Assembly (NCBI GenBank): GCA_047967505.1
Contig: CM106540.1
DNA: 64,000 nt
Direction: 5' to 3' (one strand)
Source: Dipteris shenzhenensis
Lineage: Eukaryota; Polypodiophyta; Polypodiopsida; Gleicheniales
Shown: piece by piece, positions 46,800 through 57,690 of the stretch
Position numbering within the stretch: position 1 is the first letter of the stretch
Layout of the letters: each line of letters opens with the position of its first letter
Position numbers and translations under genes: made by a program
Notes under the pieces: model-generated
Told to the model about the DNA's origin: nothing
Database searches by the model: none
Seen by the model: only the letters and a program-made list of their open reading frames with translations

Positions 46800-47045
46800 A
46801 CTTAGTTGTACCTTGGCCCAAAGTGTTGCCATGTCATTGGCTTGGCTTGATCCTCTATCGAGTCATCATCGTTAGGCTCCTTTTTCCTAGGTAGATTTGT
46901 AATTTTTTCCAAAGTATAAGGGAAGTAATTAATATTCTCCTCCTTGTTCGTGGCACCATTAATATGACAAACTTGAAAGAACTCTTAAGATGGCTATAAG
47001 GATCTTCATCATCTGCACCCTTGAAATCCTGGAACCTCACTTTAA
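46800..47045 (-). pseudogene. Gypsy gag N-terminal fragment
   Basis: The minus strand from 47040 reads MRFQDFKGADDEDPYSHLKS, then, after a frame change, VCHINGATNKEENIN, FPYTLEKI and NLPRKKEPNDDDS. F.G...EDP..HL..F...C is the usual start of plant Gypsy Gag. Orientation is opposite to the pol remnant at 41.4-44.6 kb, so it comes from another insertion. Confidence 0.55.
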
Positions 47046-47218
47046 TAGGTTGTTCATTACCTCGGGACTCTTTGTCACATTGGAGCTCACCTCACTCCAA
47101 CCCTAGGACCAATAAGTATAGGAGTTTTAGTTGTGGTCATCCTCTTCTAGCTTGGGGTTTGACACGACTTTTTGGTCATGGCCATCTTTTTCTAAAGCTC
47201 GAGTAGGAATCACTATTT
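47046..47218. other. short spacer without a recognised gene
   Basis: Nothing recognised on either strand. Confidence 0.4.
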
Positions 47219-47304
47219 GGGTGTCCACTTAGACCATGTTGGAAACTCTGACTATGAACTTGGGTGTCCACTTACACCATGTTGGAAACTATGACTATGA
47301 ACAT
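47219..47304 (+). repeat. 43-bp tandem duplication
   Basis: 47219-47261 and 47262-47304 are nearly identical, starting GGGTGTCCACTTA.ACCATG. Confidence 0.95.
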
Positions 47305-47360
47305 GCCAAAAAGCCGAAAAGTCACAAGTGGTTTCTTGGTCTCCAATAATCTTCAAATGG

Positions 47361-47555
47361 ACTCGTCGTCCACCAACTAGTGCTAGTCTCTCAATGCACC
47401 TAGCCTGGGTCACACATTTCCATCTGTGGGCTTCATTCATGCTCTACTTGTGTTGCACTCGTCGCCTTCCACCAACTGATGCTAGTCTCATCTATGCTTC
47501 TAGCCCTATTGGCACATTCCATCCATGGATTTGTTCCTACTCTACCTCTATTGCA
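47361..47555 (+). repeat. approximately 97-bp tandem duplication, diverged
   Basis: 47361-47456 and 47457-47555 both run from CACTCGTCG-CCACCAACT-TGCTAGTCTC to CTCTAC-T-T-TTGCAC with scattered differences. Confidence 0.8.
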
Positions 47556-47884
47556 CAAGTAGGTATTCTTTATCATAGTTTTGGCTCCAAGGCTTGCGTG
47601 CACTTAAGACTTGATGCATGGTCCATAGGATGACTCTTGCACTCATGGCTAGGTTGATGGACTAACTCATCGGGTGACTCAAAATCCTAGCTTTTTTTAA
47701 TGAATGCTTAGAATTCCCATGTGACCATATCAAGGACACTCCTATGAGAATCCCTTTGAAACATCTCAAGAAAGATTAGGGATTGGATCGCTCCTAATGT
47801 CAGTGCGGTATTTAGATGCCACCTTGCTGTGTACATGGCTAGGCCTTCTCCATCCTCAACTCCTCCACTACTGGGTGTGTGTTA

Positions 47885-48425
47885 TGTGAGAGGGGGGAGA
47901 AGAGTGAGAAAGAGGGGGATTTGGGGCACGGGGGGTGGACTATAGAGGAGGGAAGGGGTTGGTGGAATGAAGGGGGAAGAAAGGGAGAGTGGCAATGAGG
48001 GGGGAGGGGATTAGACAAAGAAGAGCAAGGAGAGTGGAGTGGGAACTGCCAAGATAGGGGAGTGGAGTGGAGAAAGAGGAGGAGGGGACTGGACTCCAGA
48101 GGAGGAAAGAGGCTGGTGGATCCTCAATAGATTGAAGATGGATGAGAGGGGGAGTGGAAATGAGAGTGGAGCAGAGTATAGAAAGAAGGGAGGGGAGTAG
48201 AGAAAGAAGGGGGAGGGGATTGGAGTGGGCACTATTGAGAAGAGGGGGGAGGGAAATGACAAAAATAGAGATAGAAGGGGAGGGGGGATGGTGGGCGAAA
48301 AAGGGGAGGGGGGATGGTGGGCGAAAAAGGGAAGTGGGAAGAGGAACTAGAAGAGGGTTTAAGATGTTATGGGATAGGTAGAAAAAAGAGAAGGGGAGGT
48401 AGGAAAAATGAAAGGGCAAGGAGTT
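47885..48425 (+). repeat. 540-base purine-rich (GA) tract
   Basis: The plus strand is overwhelmingly G and A with G runs. It contains short internal repeats, notably two adjacent GGAGGGGGGATGGTGGGCGA units near 48279-48325. The long open frames on the minus strand here (proline, serine, leucine only) are artefacts of the composition. Confidence 0.9.
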
Positions 48426-50385
48426 AGGGTGAGAAGAGTGATTTTACAAAATATGGACAATTGATAATATTATTTTTAATGTCAATATCATTCAATTTTC
48501 TCTAACTATGGTGCATATGTGGCCACCATTAATTTCTTCTAACTTGTGGTACATACATGGGAATGCCATGTAGTTTTTTTAAAAAAGAGAAGTATTTTAT
48601 CCTCTTCCACATTGTTTTTTAATCCTTTGTTTGAAATATGATTTGGAGCAAGATCATGGTGGAACTTATATTCTAATAAGGTTTCTATTAAGATAATCAT
48701 GCATGCTAAAATTGGAAGTATTAATGTTCTTCTTTCCCTTGGGTAATTTCTTTATGGTGATTATTTGAGGTTTCTTCCTGTCACACAAGCTTATGTAGAC
48801 CCGCTTTTTCTTGAGTTGGTGCTCATGTCCTCGATAGCCCTACCAAAATATATTCACTTTTTCTATTGTTTCCAAGTTTTGAGGGCTTAATCACCTACAA
48901 TTATGGTTAGTTTGTCATCGTAGCAGAGTAACCACAGTTGTAGCATAATGCATCAACGTGCAAGGGTGGGAGAGAAGGATTTTAAAAGTAGAATGAGGTT
49001 TGGAGTTAAGGAAAGAGTAGATCTAAAGAGGGAGAGAAGTGAGAGAGAGTGCGAGAGTGAAAGGATGGAAAGGAAGATGGGGGGAGGATGGGAGATTTCA
49101 AGGTTAGAGCGTGCTATTACACATTGATAGTGTTGAGGAAGCATGGACACACAAAGATCCAACACGTGAACACAAAAGTGAAATGAACTCTAAAGTTAGG
49201 AGATTCTTTGCATTAAAAGATATTTATACATGTTATTGAGTTTTAGTATGTGCACACAAACTGTATGATGTCTCTTCACAAAGTCTTAGTCACTACACAA
49301 AGTTTATGTTGAAGGTCTCCACATAAAGTGTATGACACTTCAAAAAGTATAGGATTTTGATATTTCTATCACTATTTTGTCCTTTCTCTCTCTATTTCAT
49401 GGTTTAAATTTTTTCTAGAGAGTATTTTATATATTCCTATCCTATTAGACCCATCAAACCCACCTATAAGCTCAAGCTATTACAAGTGGAGCTATGTCAC
49501 TACTCCACATACACAGTGATCTCATATTGGCTGCATTTGACTGTGTTTTTACACTTGGTGCCACAAAAGGTTAATGTATGTTTACTCTTGGAGCTCCATA
49601 ACTCCTCAAATAGTCGTTTCATTTATCTTTATAAAAATTACTATTACAACAGCATCAACCAATGGGGTTTGAGTAACAGGCGCATGAAAGGATTACATAT
49701 TTATGTAATCGTGCAAATTTTTGCATGATTTACTATCATAAATAACCCTTTCATGAAATCATGCATGCAATGATGAAAAACCTTTTCATGTAACAAATGA
49801 TAAACCATCTTTTTGCCACTGGTACTTTGCCTCTTACCGCCGTTGGTACATTCTCAATATACTACCGGTAAGCTGCTGATTTGTCGCCAGCAATAGAACT
49901 GGTACTATCGATAAAAATTAGAGTGCCAATAATATTTTAGGCATGATTTTCCCCAGTGGTATGAGACTTGATACCACTAGTATCATGCCTAGTACCACAG
50001 GAAAATGTACATTTACCATCATAGTATGCCTTTTACCAATGGTAATTTTCTATTTAGTATTGACGATAGAAGTACCTCTATGAAAATATAAGATGCCATT
50101 GGTTCATTTCAAATTCTTTTGATTTTAGAGGTAATTTTCCTCTCCTATCTTAAGCCCCATACAAGGGCTTGGCCTTGAGAGTAGTCCCTAGCCCATATGC
50201 TTCCAAGGCACAAGAACTAGATGTGACCTCTTCAAGTGCGGGTGCCTAGGCTCTCTCCAAGAGGGAGGTAGTTTTTTATAGGTTTTTTATTTGTAGAGAG
50301 AGTTTCATTTTTTCTTTGCATGTTTCCAATTATAAAAAGAAAACACACATAAAATATTGATCATATTGCATGCTTGATTGCAATC
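48426..50385. other. stretch without a recognised gene
   Basis: A second, smaller purine-rich patch lies at 48955-49100. Short inverted phrases (AGTGGTA...TACCACT, near 49960-49982) occur in a segment rich in TACCA/TGGTA. No coding similarity was recognised. Confidence 0.45.
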
Positions 50386-50870
50386 AATGTGCATGATGCA
50401 TTGTGTATCATGTGGCATGCAATCTGTATCATGTTGTATGCATGCATTCAACATCATGTCGCATGCATTGGTTGTTACATTTATATGTGTTAAAATTTTC
50501 TTGTATCTTATGCAAATTTGAAGAATTACATGTGTTAACATTTGCTTGAATTTATGCATGCTGAATATCTTATGCACATGCATCCTTTCCTTGAACCCTC
50601 ACATAGCACCATTAGAGATGTATGGAGATGCATGATGCATCGTGTATCATATGGCATGCAATCCGTATCAAGTTGCATGCATGCATTTAACATCATGTCA
50701 CATGCATTGCATGCTACATTTGTATGTGTTAAAATTTGCTTGTGTCTTATGCAAATTTGTAGAATTGTATGTATTAAAATTTGCTTGAATTTATGAATGT
50801 TGAGTACCTCAAAATACCTTGTGCACACACATTGTTTTCTTTAACCTTCACACAATACCATTAGAGATGA
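50386..50870 (+). repeat. approximately 237-bp tandem duplication rich in GCATGC
   Basis: The unit starting near 50391 (GTGCATGATGCATTGTGTATC) recurs near 50628 with substitutions and one small insertion near 50805. The unit is rich in the palindromes GCATGC and TGCATGCA. Confidence 0.85.
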
Positions 50871-51589
50871 GCCACCACATGATGATAAACCAAAAGAGAA
50901 AGAAAGAGACCTTTAATATGAGACAAGTGTGGCCGTACAATCCATGCACGTTATGAGCAAATACAAATAATTACCACTACACCTCTTTAATTCTTGCCTA
51001 ACATTATGCAGTAAACCTAATAGTGAACAGTCCTAGGGTTCACAGTGGAATGATATCAAAAGCTTGGTGGTTTCACTTCAAAGAATCTTAGTGTAGCACT
51101 TGCATTTAAAAGAAGAGGCTTTTTATATAACTTCAAGAAAAATTTAATAGAATTACAATAATAGGAAGTTTTTCATTGAACTTTACAAAAAATCTATTAG
51201 TTTATAAGTAAAGAGGGGTGGTTCTATTGAGAAGATAATTTTAAGTAAGGGTTTTTTTAATACCCCTTGAATACACATGATACATAGGGTTTCTTAGTAG
51301 TGCACCCCAAGGTCGAAAGATCAGTGTTATAGAGGATGTATCAAGCATGTGGCAATAGAGGCAGAGGCGGCGGTAGAGGCAGATCACTCTCAAGGTAAGG
51401 GAAGCCAAAGAAGGTGAAGGTGCCTAACCTCTAATGCTTGTCTATTGAGCGACATGGCAAATGGAAAATCAATGACTACAAGCACCTAAATATCAAAGAA
51501 CAAGCACAATATTTACATCGACATGTATCCAAAAAGCCTTATCATAGGGATGTCCCTCTATACTTTTCAAGATGTTATTTTGACACTTT
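50871..51589. other. stretch without a recognised gene, holding a dispersed repeat copy
   Basis: 51100-51312 resembles other short repeats in the window, listed separately. 51340-51460 has no recognisable coding. Confidence 0.45.
51100..51312 (+). repeat. short dispersed repeat copy
   Basis: Rich in G and T runs (AAGGGTTTTTTTAATACCCC). Its end, CCCCTTGAATACACATGATA with TAGTGCACCCC, resembles 43215-43262 and the reverse complement of 18105-18165. Its left end is uncertain. Confidence 0.5.
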
Positions 51590-51840
51590 CCGAAACAAAT
51601 CCTCATAGATTTCACACAAATGCCACAATAACACAAGATATGATCTCAGATACATTGATCAGAGTGAGAAATGTGTAAGGCCTTGCATGGATGTCACAAT
51701 AACACAAGAGATGCTCTCTTTTTTCACTTTGTGAAAGAAATCCTCATATATTTCTCTTCAAATAGCAACAAATGTGTAAGTCCTTGCCCAGATGTCACAA
51801 CACCACAAGAGATTCTCTCGAATGCATTAGTCAGATGAAA
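51590..51840 (+). repeat. degenerate tandem repeat, about 115-bp unit
   Basis: AAATCCTCATA.ATTTC, then AAATGTGTAAG.CCTTG, GATGTCACAA.A-CACAAGAGAT recur two to three times. Confidence 0.7.
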
Positions 51841-51892
51841 GACAATGTAGTAGTAGTTGCATGAAAATGAACTGCAGGAATGACAGATGAAG

Positions 51893-52188
51893 TGGCACAA
51901 AACTTGGTCACGGATCAAGTTGCATAGTTCGTGAGCTTAATCGAATTAAACACATGGTTAAGGCAAGATGCATGGGCTAAAGAGCCACATTGCAAGGGAC
52001 CCAACCATATGATACAAATTAGACAATATATCACCATGATGGCACCAAACTTGTTCACGGACCAAGTTGCATAGTTTGTGAGCTTAATCGAATTAAACAC
52101 ATGGTTAAGGCAAGAATATATGGGCTAAAGAGCCACATTGCAAGGGGCACAACCACATGACACAGATAAGATAATATGTCACCACCCT
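51893..52188 (+). repeat. 148-bp tandem duplication
   Basis: 51893-52040 and 52041-52188 match over GGCAC.AAACTTG.TCACGGA-CAAGTTGCATAGTT and the following 120 bases with scattered differences. Confidence 0.95.
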
Positions 52189-52911
52189 ACAAACTAACCA
52201 TGCCAGATGTAGTGGCTTCCCAAAGGTAGCACCTTTAGTTCAGTTTGTTAGGCAATTTTTTATGCATCTACCAGATTCGATGTCACGCCTTGAGGGCATA
52301 GATTTCATCTTACCTTCTTATTATGATCCATGTGGTGATTTCTCAGCTTCTTTGTATATGGATTTTGGGATTGTCAATTTCATGCCCCCACAATAGCTTT
52401 AAGATCTTGTAAATTGCTTGGCATTTTCTTCCGTTACCCTTGACATTTGCTTCAACAACCTGACTGAGTTTCTGTGACAGTCTTGAACACTTGAAATCTG
52501 TCAAGTAGAACAGTCCCCTCTCTCAACACAAAACAAGGTTCATCTTGAAGACAACAAGAAAGAATTTAGCAAAGGTTTGGATTTGTCATCTCAGCCATAA
52601 GATGACCTTTGTAGCTTAAGCCTGTATTCCATAGATACAAAATAATGCATTTTGCAGTGTCAACATCACTATAGAGAGGCCTTTCCATCCATGCAGATAG
52701 AACGTGATAATATCTTTACATTTCTTCTATGATAACAATTTAATACCCCTTTCATCAGACTGTTGCCGAAAATAAGGATAACCAGGTGATGGCACCTTCA
52801 CTCCTATGGGGAGAATAATCTACAAGGCTGTGCCTGATTAACTCCAACCTTCTCCCTATTAGAAAGGATGCATCCTAAAAATCAAAGGTAAAGCAATTAG
52901 TTTACTTCCAC
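52189..52911. other. region downstream of the E3 ligase gene
   Basis: No coding similarity. On the minus strand this lies directly after the stop codon and is expected to hold the 3' untranslated region. No unambiguous polyadenylation signal was picked out. Confidence 0.4.
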
Positions 52912-53873
52912 TCATTGACTCAAAAGACGGCACATGGAACAGCCTAAGCAAAACTCTTCACCATTGGGTGCATGGTACACACTTAAAGGGCATGATTGAG
53001 GTCCCCTACATTGCCGAGGGACAAAATCTGGATTCACATCTGGTCTTGTCAAATGGCAGCCACTGCAGAAGTGGATTCGACCAAAGCAAAAATAAGTCGC
53101 CACGGAACAACAATATCTGCACTTGAATTCAACATACTGTTTGCCATGACCTTTACTACAAGTCCTGAGATCACCCATAGCAGCACTGCAACCCCCACAA
53201 ACTAACTCAAGGGGATTATGTGAAATTCTGTCACCATCTGCTTGCAATCTGTCCAGAAAGTTAAACCCCTTAGTGACAATGTGCAAGAATACACTATCAT
53301 TAAAACACAGAGGCTAACAAAAACCTACCCCAAATCTGCAGCACAATCACGATTTCCACCAAAATAGGGATTCTGGCACTTGCAACATGTGTAATACTGA
53401 TACTTGCGCAACGCAAAAGCTTCAAGCTCTCCATGTTCCATGGATGACTGTATCTTTTCCATCCTCAGCCTTTTTAATGCTTTTAGTTTTACCTGACTCC
53501 AAAAGTTGTATGAAACATAGGATTCACATTCATATAAAAATATTATGCAACTTCACAGAACGAAATTTTTCATAATTCACAAAACATTTACCAAGTTCAG
53601 TAACTCCAATGGTTTCCGCAAATCGTGCATCAAGCTTTCATGTTCCATGCGTACAGTACACTCTGGGCAATTAAGGTAACCGAAACTTATCTCTGGACCA
53701 GGAAAACCTTCCTTTATCTTCTTCTTTGCACAGTCAAAATGGACAATATGCCCACACCTGAGTTGTATTGATGGTGCACTGCGGAGAGGCTCAACCATAC
53801 AAATCGAGCACCAATCGTCTGCAGATGGAAGCGAGTGTCCCTTTTGTAACAAGACATTTTCATGACAACCTTC
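52912..53873 (-). CDS. C-terminal exons of a MYCBP2/Highwire-type RING E3 ubiquitin ligase
   Basis: Three exons join in one open frame of 260 codons: 53873-53592, 53492-53329 and 53248-52912, with GT-AG introns of 99 and 80 bases. Exon 1 encodes a RING finger (CSIC, CGHIVHFDC, CPEC). Exons 2-3 encode the tandem-cysteine domain: KYQYYTCCKCQNPYFGGNRD with a following C, LELVCGGC, KCRYCCSVATYFCFGRIHFC and GEEFCLGCSMCR. In human MYCBP2 ubiquitin is relayed between two cysteines and esterified to threonine. Both relay cysteines (codons 53343-53345 and 53086-53088), the neighbouring Phe residues, the His of SGCH and the Glu of LELVC appear conserved. Family assignment is by motif recall. Upstream exons are not visible, and the acceptor at 53874 shows that the gene continues. 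Intact frame and splice sites suggest a live gene. Confidence 0.85.
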
Positions 53874-54240
53874 CTGGAGAATAAAACATATTTTACAACT
53901 GACATTTTACACAAAAATCAAATCATCAAAACAAACATCAAATATCTGATAGTTCACTCTAGTCTGATTTATGTACACTTATATGCATATATGGGTTAGT
54001 ATGTGTGTGATATGCTCTCTCTCTCTCTCTCTCTCATGACCTCCCTTCTAGAGGCCTCCAGTATCTGCTGCTATAGCAGAAAAGACTTGGCATTGGATTT
54101 GATGTGATATCATGAGGATGATGTATGTATTACTGATCATTTTACGACTATGTAGCATTTAGCATCTAGCATGGGTGATGATACTCATTTAATCGGTCTT
54201 CCACAAGACTTTAATAAACTCTCTCTCTCTCTCTCTCTCA
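53874..54240. repeat. intron sequence with two CT microsatellites and a LINE tail
   Basis: (CT)n at 54015-54035 and 54219-54240. The second follows CACAAGACTTTAATAAA, similar to the end of the LINE at 55369 (GATGTTAATAT). It is therefore likely the tail of a short 5'-truncated LINE. Confidence 0.55.
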
Positions 54241-55365
54241 CGTCTCTCCCGTCTCTCCCATCAGCCTCGGTCTTCAGCTGCTTCTTACTTTTTCACCACC
54301 CCAGGCTGAGCTGAGCCCTTGGCTCAGCCCTGGGGGTTAGTATTAGCAAAGGGCCTTAAACTCATCAAGGCCATGGAAACCCTGAAGAGGCTTTCTTATT
54401 CTGATGTAGCAGCCTCAGCATCGACACCCAACCCCTATGCATTGCACTATAAGAGGAGGATTGCCTCTGACCCCCAGGAACAGATATATTTCTTACACCA
54501 GGAAGTCAGGGAGCTCCGACTAATGGTCGTAGCTCTAACTACTAAAGTGAAGGAGCTGGAGTGAAATGGGAAACAAGACATCATTTCAGAAGTCATACAA
54601 AAATGCAGCACATCTCCACCTGCACCTGCACTTGTCTCCACGGTCAAAGAGATGATCACCAGTGAAGTTAGCTCAGCCAAGAAGGAAATTATCACTATGG
54701 CTAGCACCAAGCTCGACAAAGCAGATTCTTATGCTAAGGTAAAAGAACAGGAAGCTATAGTGAGCAATAGGAAAACACTACGCATTGGGGGTTTGCCAGA
54801 GGACTGCCTTGGCTGCCTCGAAGAAGAGGAATACTTTTTTTAAGAAGAAGAGGGCATCACTTGTCTCAAAAAAGCTATACCACAAGTTGAATGGAATACC
54901 AAAGACATCAATGGTGTCACTCGCAAGGGAAAACAGCTTCAAGTACATTTTAATGAGAGGGCAGGACAAACAAAGATTCTCCGACAGACAAATAAGCTGA
55001 AGGGTACCCGAGTTTGGATATCAGAGAAGCTTGCTTCAGCTCAGCTCAGCTCAAGCAACGAAACACAGAACTAGCTAGAGTGAAAGATGCACACAAAGCT
55101 GGAAAATGGGCTGTCTACCGAGATGGAGTAGCATTAATCAGGGATTTTAAAACCAAACCTAAAGACCCTCAGTCTTAAACTGATGTAATGAAGGCCACTT
55201 TTCTATAGTTTTTCTAAGAAAAATCTAGGAATAGGCTGCTATAATAACTTAGAGCTGAGTTGCCATGGGCACTCCTCTAATTTCTGGTCATATCCAGATA
55301 TTGTAAGCTCCCTTTTGGATGTCAGTTTGGTCGCATAGCCCCGCGAGGGCTTCTGTCGATGTTAA

Positions 55366-55402
<37 letters not shown>
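54241..55402 (+). mobile_element. LINE fragment with ORF1 only and CT tail
   Basis: ORF1 in three frames. 54319-54564 gives LSYSDVAASASTPNPYALHY, then a coiled-coil stretch (QIYFLHQEVRELRLMVVALT). 54650-54840 gives KLDKADSYAKVKEQEAIVSN, then KTLRIGGLPEDC, an RRM-like start. 54960-55165 gives KLKGTRVWISEKLASAQ and KAGKWAVYRDGVALIRDF, the conserved C-terminus of plant LINE ORF1. ORF1 proteins bind element RNA. About 190 bases after the ORF1 end the element closes with GTTAATATCTCTCTC... (55369-55402). Endonuclease and RT are absent, giving an ORF1-only unit. Several stops and frameshifts are present. Confidence 0.75.
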
Positions 55403-55403
<1 letters not shown>

Positions 55404-55769
55404 ACACACACACACAAACACAATGTGCAACCACATAGCAAGATTATAAACCTTTATGGACCACAAGCAGCGCATTTCAAGCATCTCACCAAAACATTTG
55501 AAGGCCTGTAAACCTCAAGAATGCATTTTTTCATGACCCTTCGGTGCAGATCCAACGGACGGTCATCCACTCCACAAAGACTGTGTGTGTGCGCATGCGC
55601 GTGCGTGAGTGTGTGTACACACACACACACACACATTTATTTATTTATGTATACATATATACATGTGTATGCACATGTACGTGTACGTGTGTATGAACAT
55701 GTACATGTATGTGAGTGTGTTGGTCAGGACGCCCACCAGATGTAGGTAACAGTATGCTTTTGGAGAGCA
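55403..55769. repeat. spacer with AC and AT/GC alternating microsatellites
   Basis: (AC)n at 55404-55415 and 55616-55634, then alternating purine-pyrimidine sequence with CATGTACGTGTACGTGTG-type text to about 55720. No gene was recognised. Confidence 0.8.
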
Positions 55770-56640
55770 TACACTGGAGTAAGCTCTTCACTATGCCTCT
55801 TAAAATAAGAGCCCAGAAAGTCATATTTTCTTGCCTGTAAAGGTGTCAAATATCTGCAGGACGTGATCAGAAATGATGGTACTGTCATGGCTTTTCCACT
55901 GGCAAATCTAAGATATGCTTTGGGAATGCACTCTCGGCCGATTTGGCATCAGATAAGGGATTTACTTCAGCCTTTCATACCACTTCCTCGACTTCAAGAG
56001 GAAAACCACCTAGCGGATTGGGAGCTAACAAGGCCAGAAACAGGTTGCAAGAATCTCCCTATGATGAATTTGACTGCTGCGATTTCTGCTCCCCTCTCCT
56101 TGGATACAAAATCATACATGCCAGCTCTGGAGGTTGAATAAACCTTATCAAGGGTGGCAATAAATGCATGCGTAACATATGGAGGAAAGGACTTCCCATC
56201 AAGCGAAGAGTTTTTCTATGGAGATGTTTGGTTAGAGTGCTACCGATGGGGACAAGCCTTGTCAAATGATGTATTGCTCCTGCACATTGCTTGCGTTGTT
56301 CCTGTCCTCAAGAGACAATTTCACATCTTCTGTGGACCTGCTCAGCTACTCGGACACTCATCGAGACGCTCTCGGCAAGCTTGCGTCTCCAATTTCCCTC
56401 ACATAGATTTGCAAAGTATTTCTGGCTTTTTGGGACTTACCACAAGTCACATGTTGACTATGGTGTTTTCTTCTCATGGATCAGATTTACTGCATACTGG
56501 ACCATTTGGCATGAAGGAACACTTGATCGTCCTCTCATGCCCATTTGGATTCATATGCCTTCTTTAGGCATTCGCTGCATACCAATCTATATGATGCCTA
56601 TCATATAGGTGACATCTCTCAGCATATTTTAGAGGTGTTT
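55770..56640 (+). pseudogene. LINE ORF2 C-terminal fragment (zf-RVT)
   Basis: In changing frames: LQDVIRNDGTVMAFPLANLR (about 55855), then IWRKGLPIKRRVFLWRCLVR, RVLPMGTSLV (about 56175-56260), and a zf-RVT segment CLRCSCPQETISHLLWTC (about 56285-56340). W--LP-K-K-FLWR----LP and C--C---EET--HL---C are conserved at the end of plant LINE ORF2 proteins. The usual AT-rich 3' end follows near 56690. The copy is 5'-truncated, as is typical for LINEs. Confidence 0.75.
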
Positions 56641-56724
56641 TCACTGCTTTTAGCTCCCGCATTATTGTTGGTAGTGATTGTACATAGTATTATTTAAATC
56701 AGTGATTTCACCAAAAAAATTGTG

Positions 56725-56928
56725 TACACACACGCACACGCGTGTATATATGCATACATATGTATGTACGTACATATGTATGCATGTATGTGTATAGACA
56801 AAGTTGATGCAAGGATCGAAAACACACACAACGACAAGAATCACTTACGATACCAACAAAGTCTACATACATGCTTACATACATATGTATTGATCTATGT
56901 AAGCATGTATGTAAGCATATGCATGTGT

Positions 56929-56965
<37 letters not shown>
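56725..56965. repeat. alternating purine-pyrimidine microsatellite tract
   Basis: (CA)/(CG)/(TA)-type dinucleotides with ATGTATGTACGTACATATGT palindromes, ending in a pure (CA)n at about 56934-56960. Such DNA can form Z-DNA or cruciforms. Confidence 0.9.
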
Positions 56966-56969
<4 letters not shown>

Positions 56970-57029
56970 CACCTTTCTAAGACTATAATATATCCAATCG
57001 TACAAATTTAGATTCTTTGTTGTTCTAGA

Positions 57030-57690
57030 GTTCAAAATCTACAAAGGGGGCAGACTCCACTTGCCCTAGGTGCTTGTCTACAGGAGTCGGTTCATCATTG
57101 CTTATGGAATTGCAGACATGCGAGAGTCATTTGGATGAGGGTTGATCGGATTCTCATCACTTTTATTCCCTCTCCTTTCTTCATGACTTGGGAATCAACG
57201 GCTTGGCTCTCTTTGTCAGGACCTCAGATTTTCTATGAATAGCAGGATGCTTCCTGGGCCATCTCCATTCGTCGACACCTAGTTGAGTCTTCCTCTCTAT
57301 AGGATGTGCCTATCTCCCGGTATAGACCATTACATGCTGATGTGGATTCTTCCTAGGAAATACTGGCTAGTATTACTGCTTGACAAATCTGGAGGGCCAG
57401 ATGCACAAAGGCCGAGGCCTTAGATGGATCACAGGTCCACCCTTCTCGGGCTGATACTATTCATACTATGGTGGCTAGTTGGGCGAGCATGCTCGGGTCC
57501 TCCCAGGCAGCCTCTGCCAAAAGGGTTATATTCCTTACGGAATGGAGGGACTACATCAAGGTTGAGGTAGCATTTTCAGCCTCAACCTTGGTTTCTCTCC
57601 AGCTCATTTGAGTTTTTATTTCCTCTCTAGAGTGGTTTTATTTTTTCATACTTAATAGAAGTCTCTTTTATGGAAAGAGAAAATCTACAA
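57030..57690 (+). pseudogene. LINE ORF2 C-terminal fragment, second copy
   Basis: Frames give DSTCPRCLSTGV, then HHCLWNCRHARVIWMRVDRI (about 57055-57155), the C--C...H----C zf-RVT pattern. Later come QIWRARCTKAEALDGSQVHP (about 57385) and KRVIFLTEWRDYI (about 57520), ending at a stop near 57609. Several internal stops are present. It differs in sequence from the fragment at 55770-56640, so it is a separate 5'-truncated insertion. Confidence 0.65.

Noticed and set aside
41440-47045. Treating the Gypsy pol remnant and the gag fragment at 46.8-47.0 kb as one element
   Set aside because: They are on opposite strands and separated by unrelated sequence.
47940-48419. 159-codon open frame on the minus strand
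   Set aside because: It is the shadow of the purine-rich tract: almost only Pro, Ser, Leu, Phe and Thr from pyrimidine codons, with no domain.
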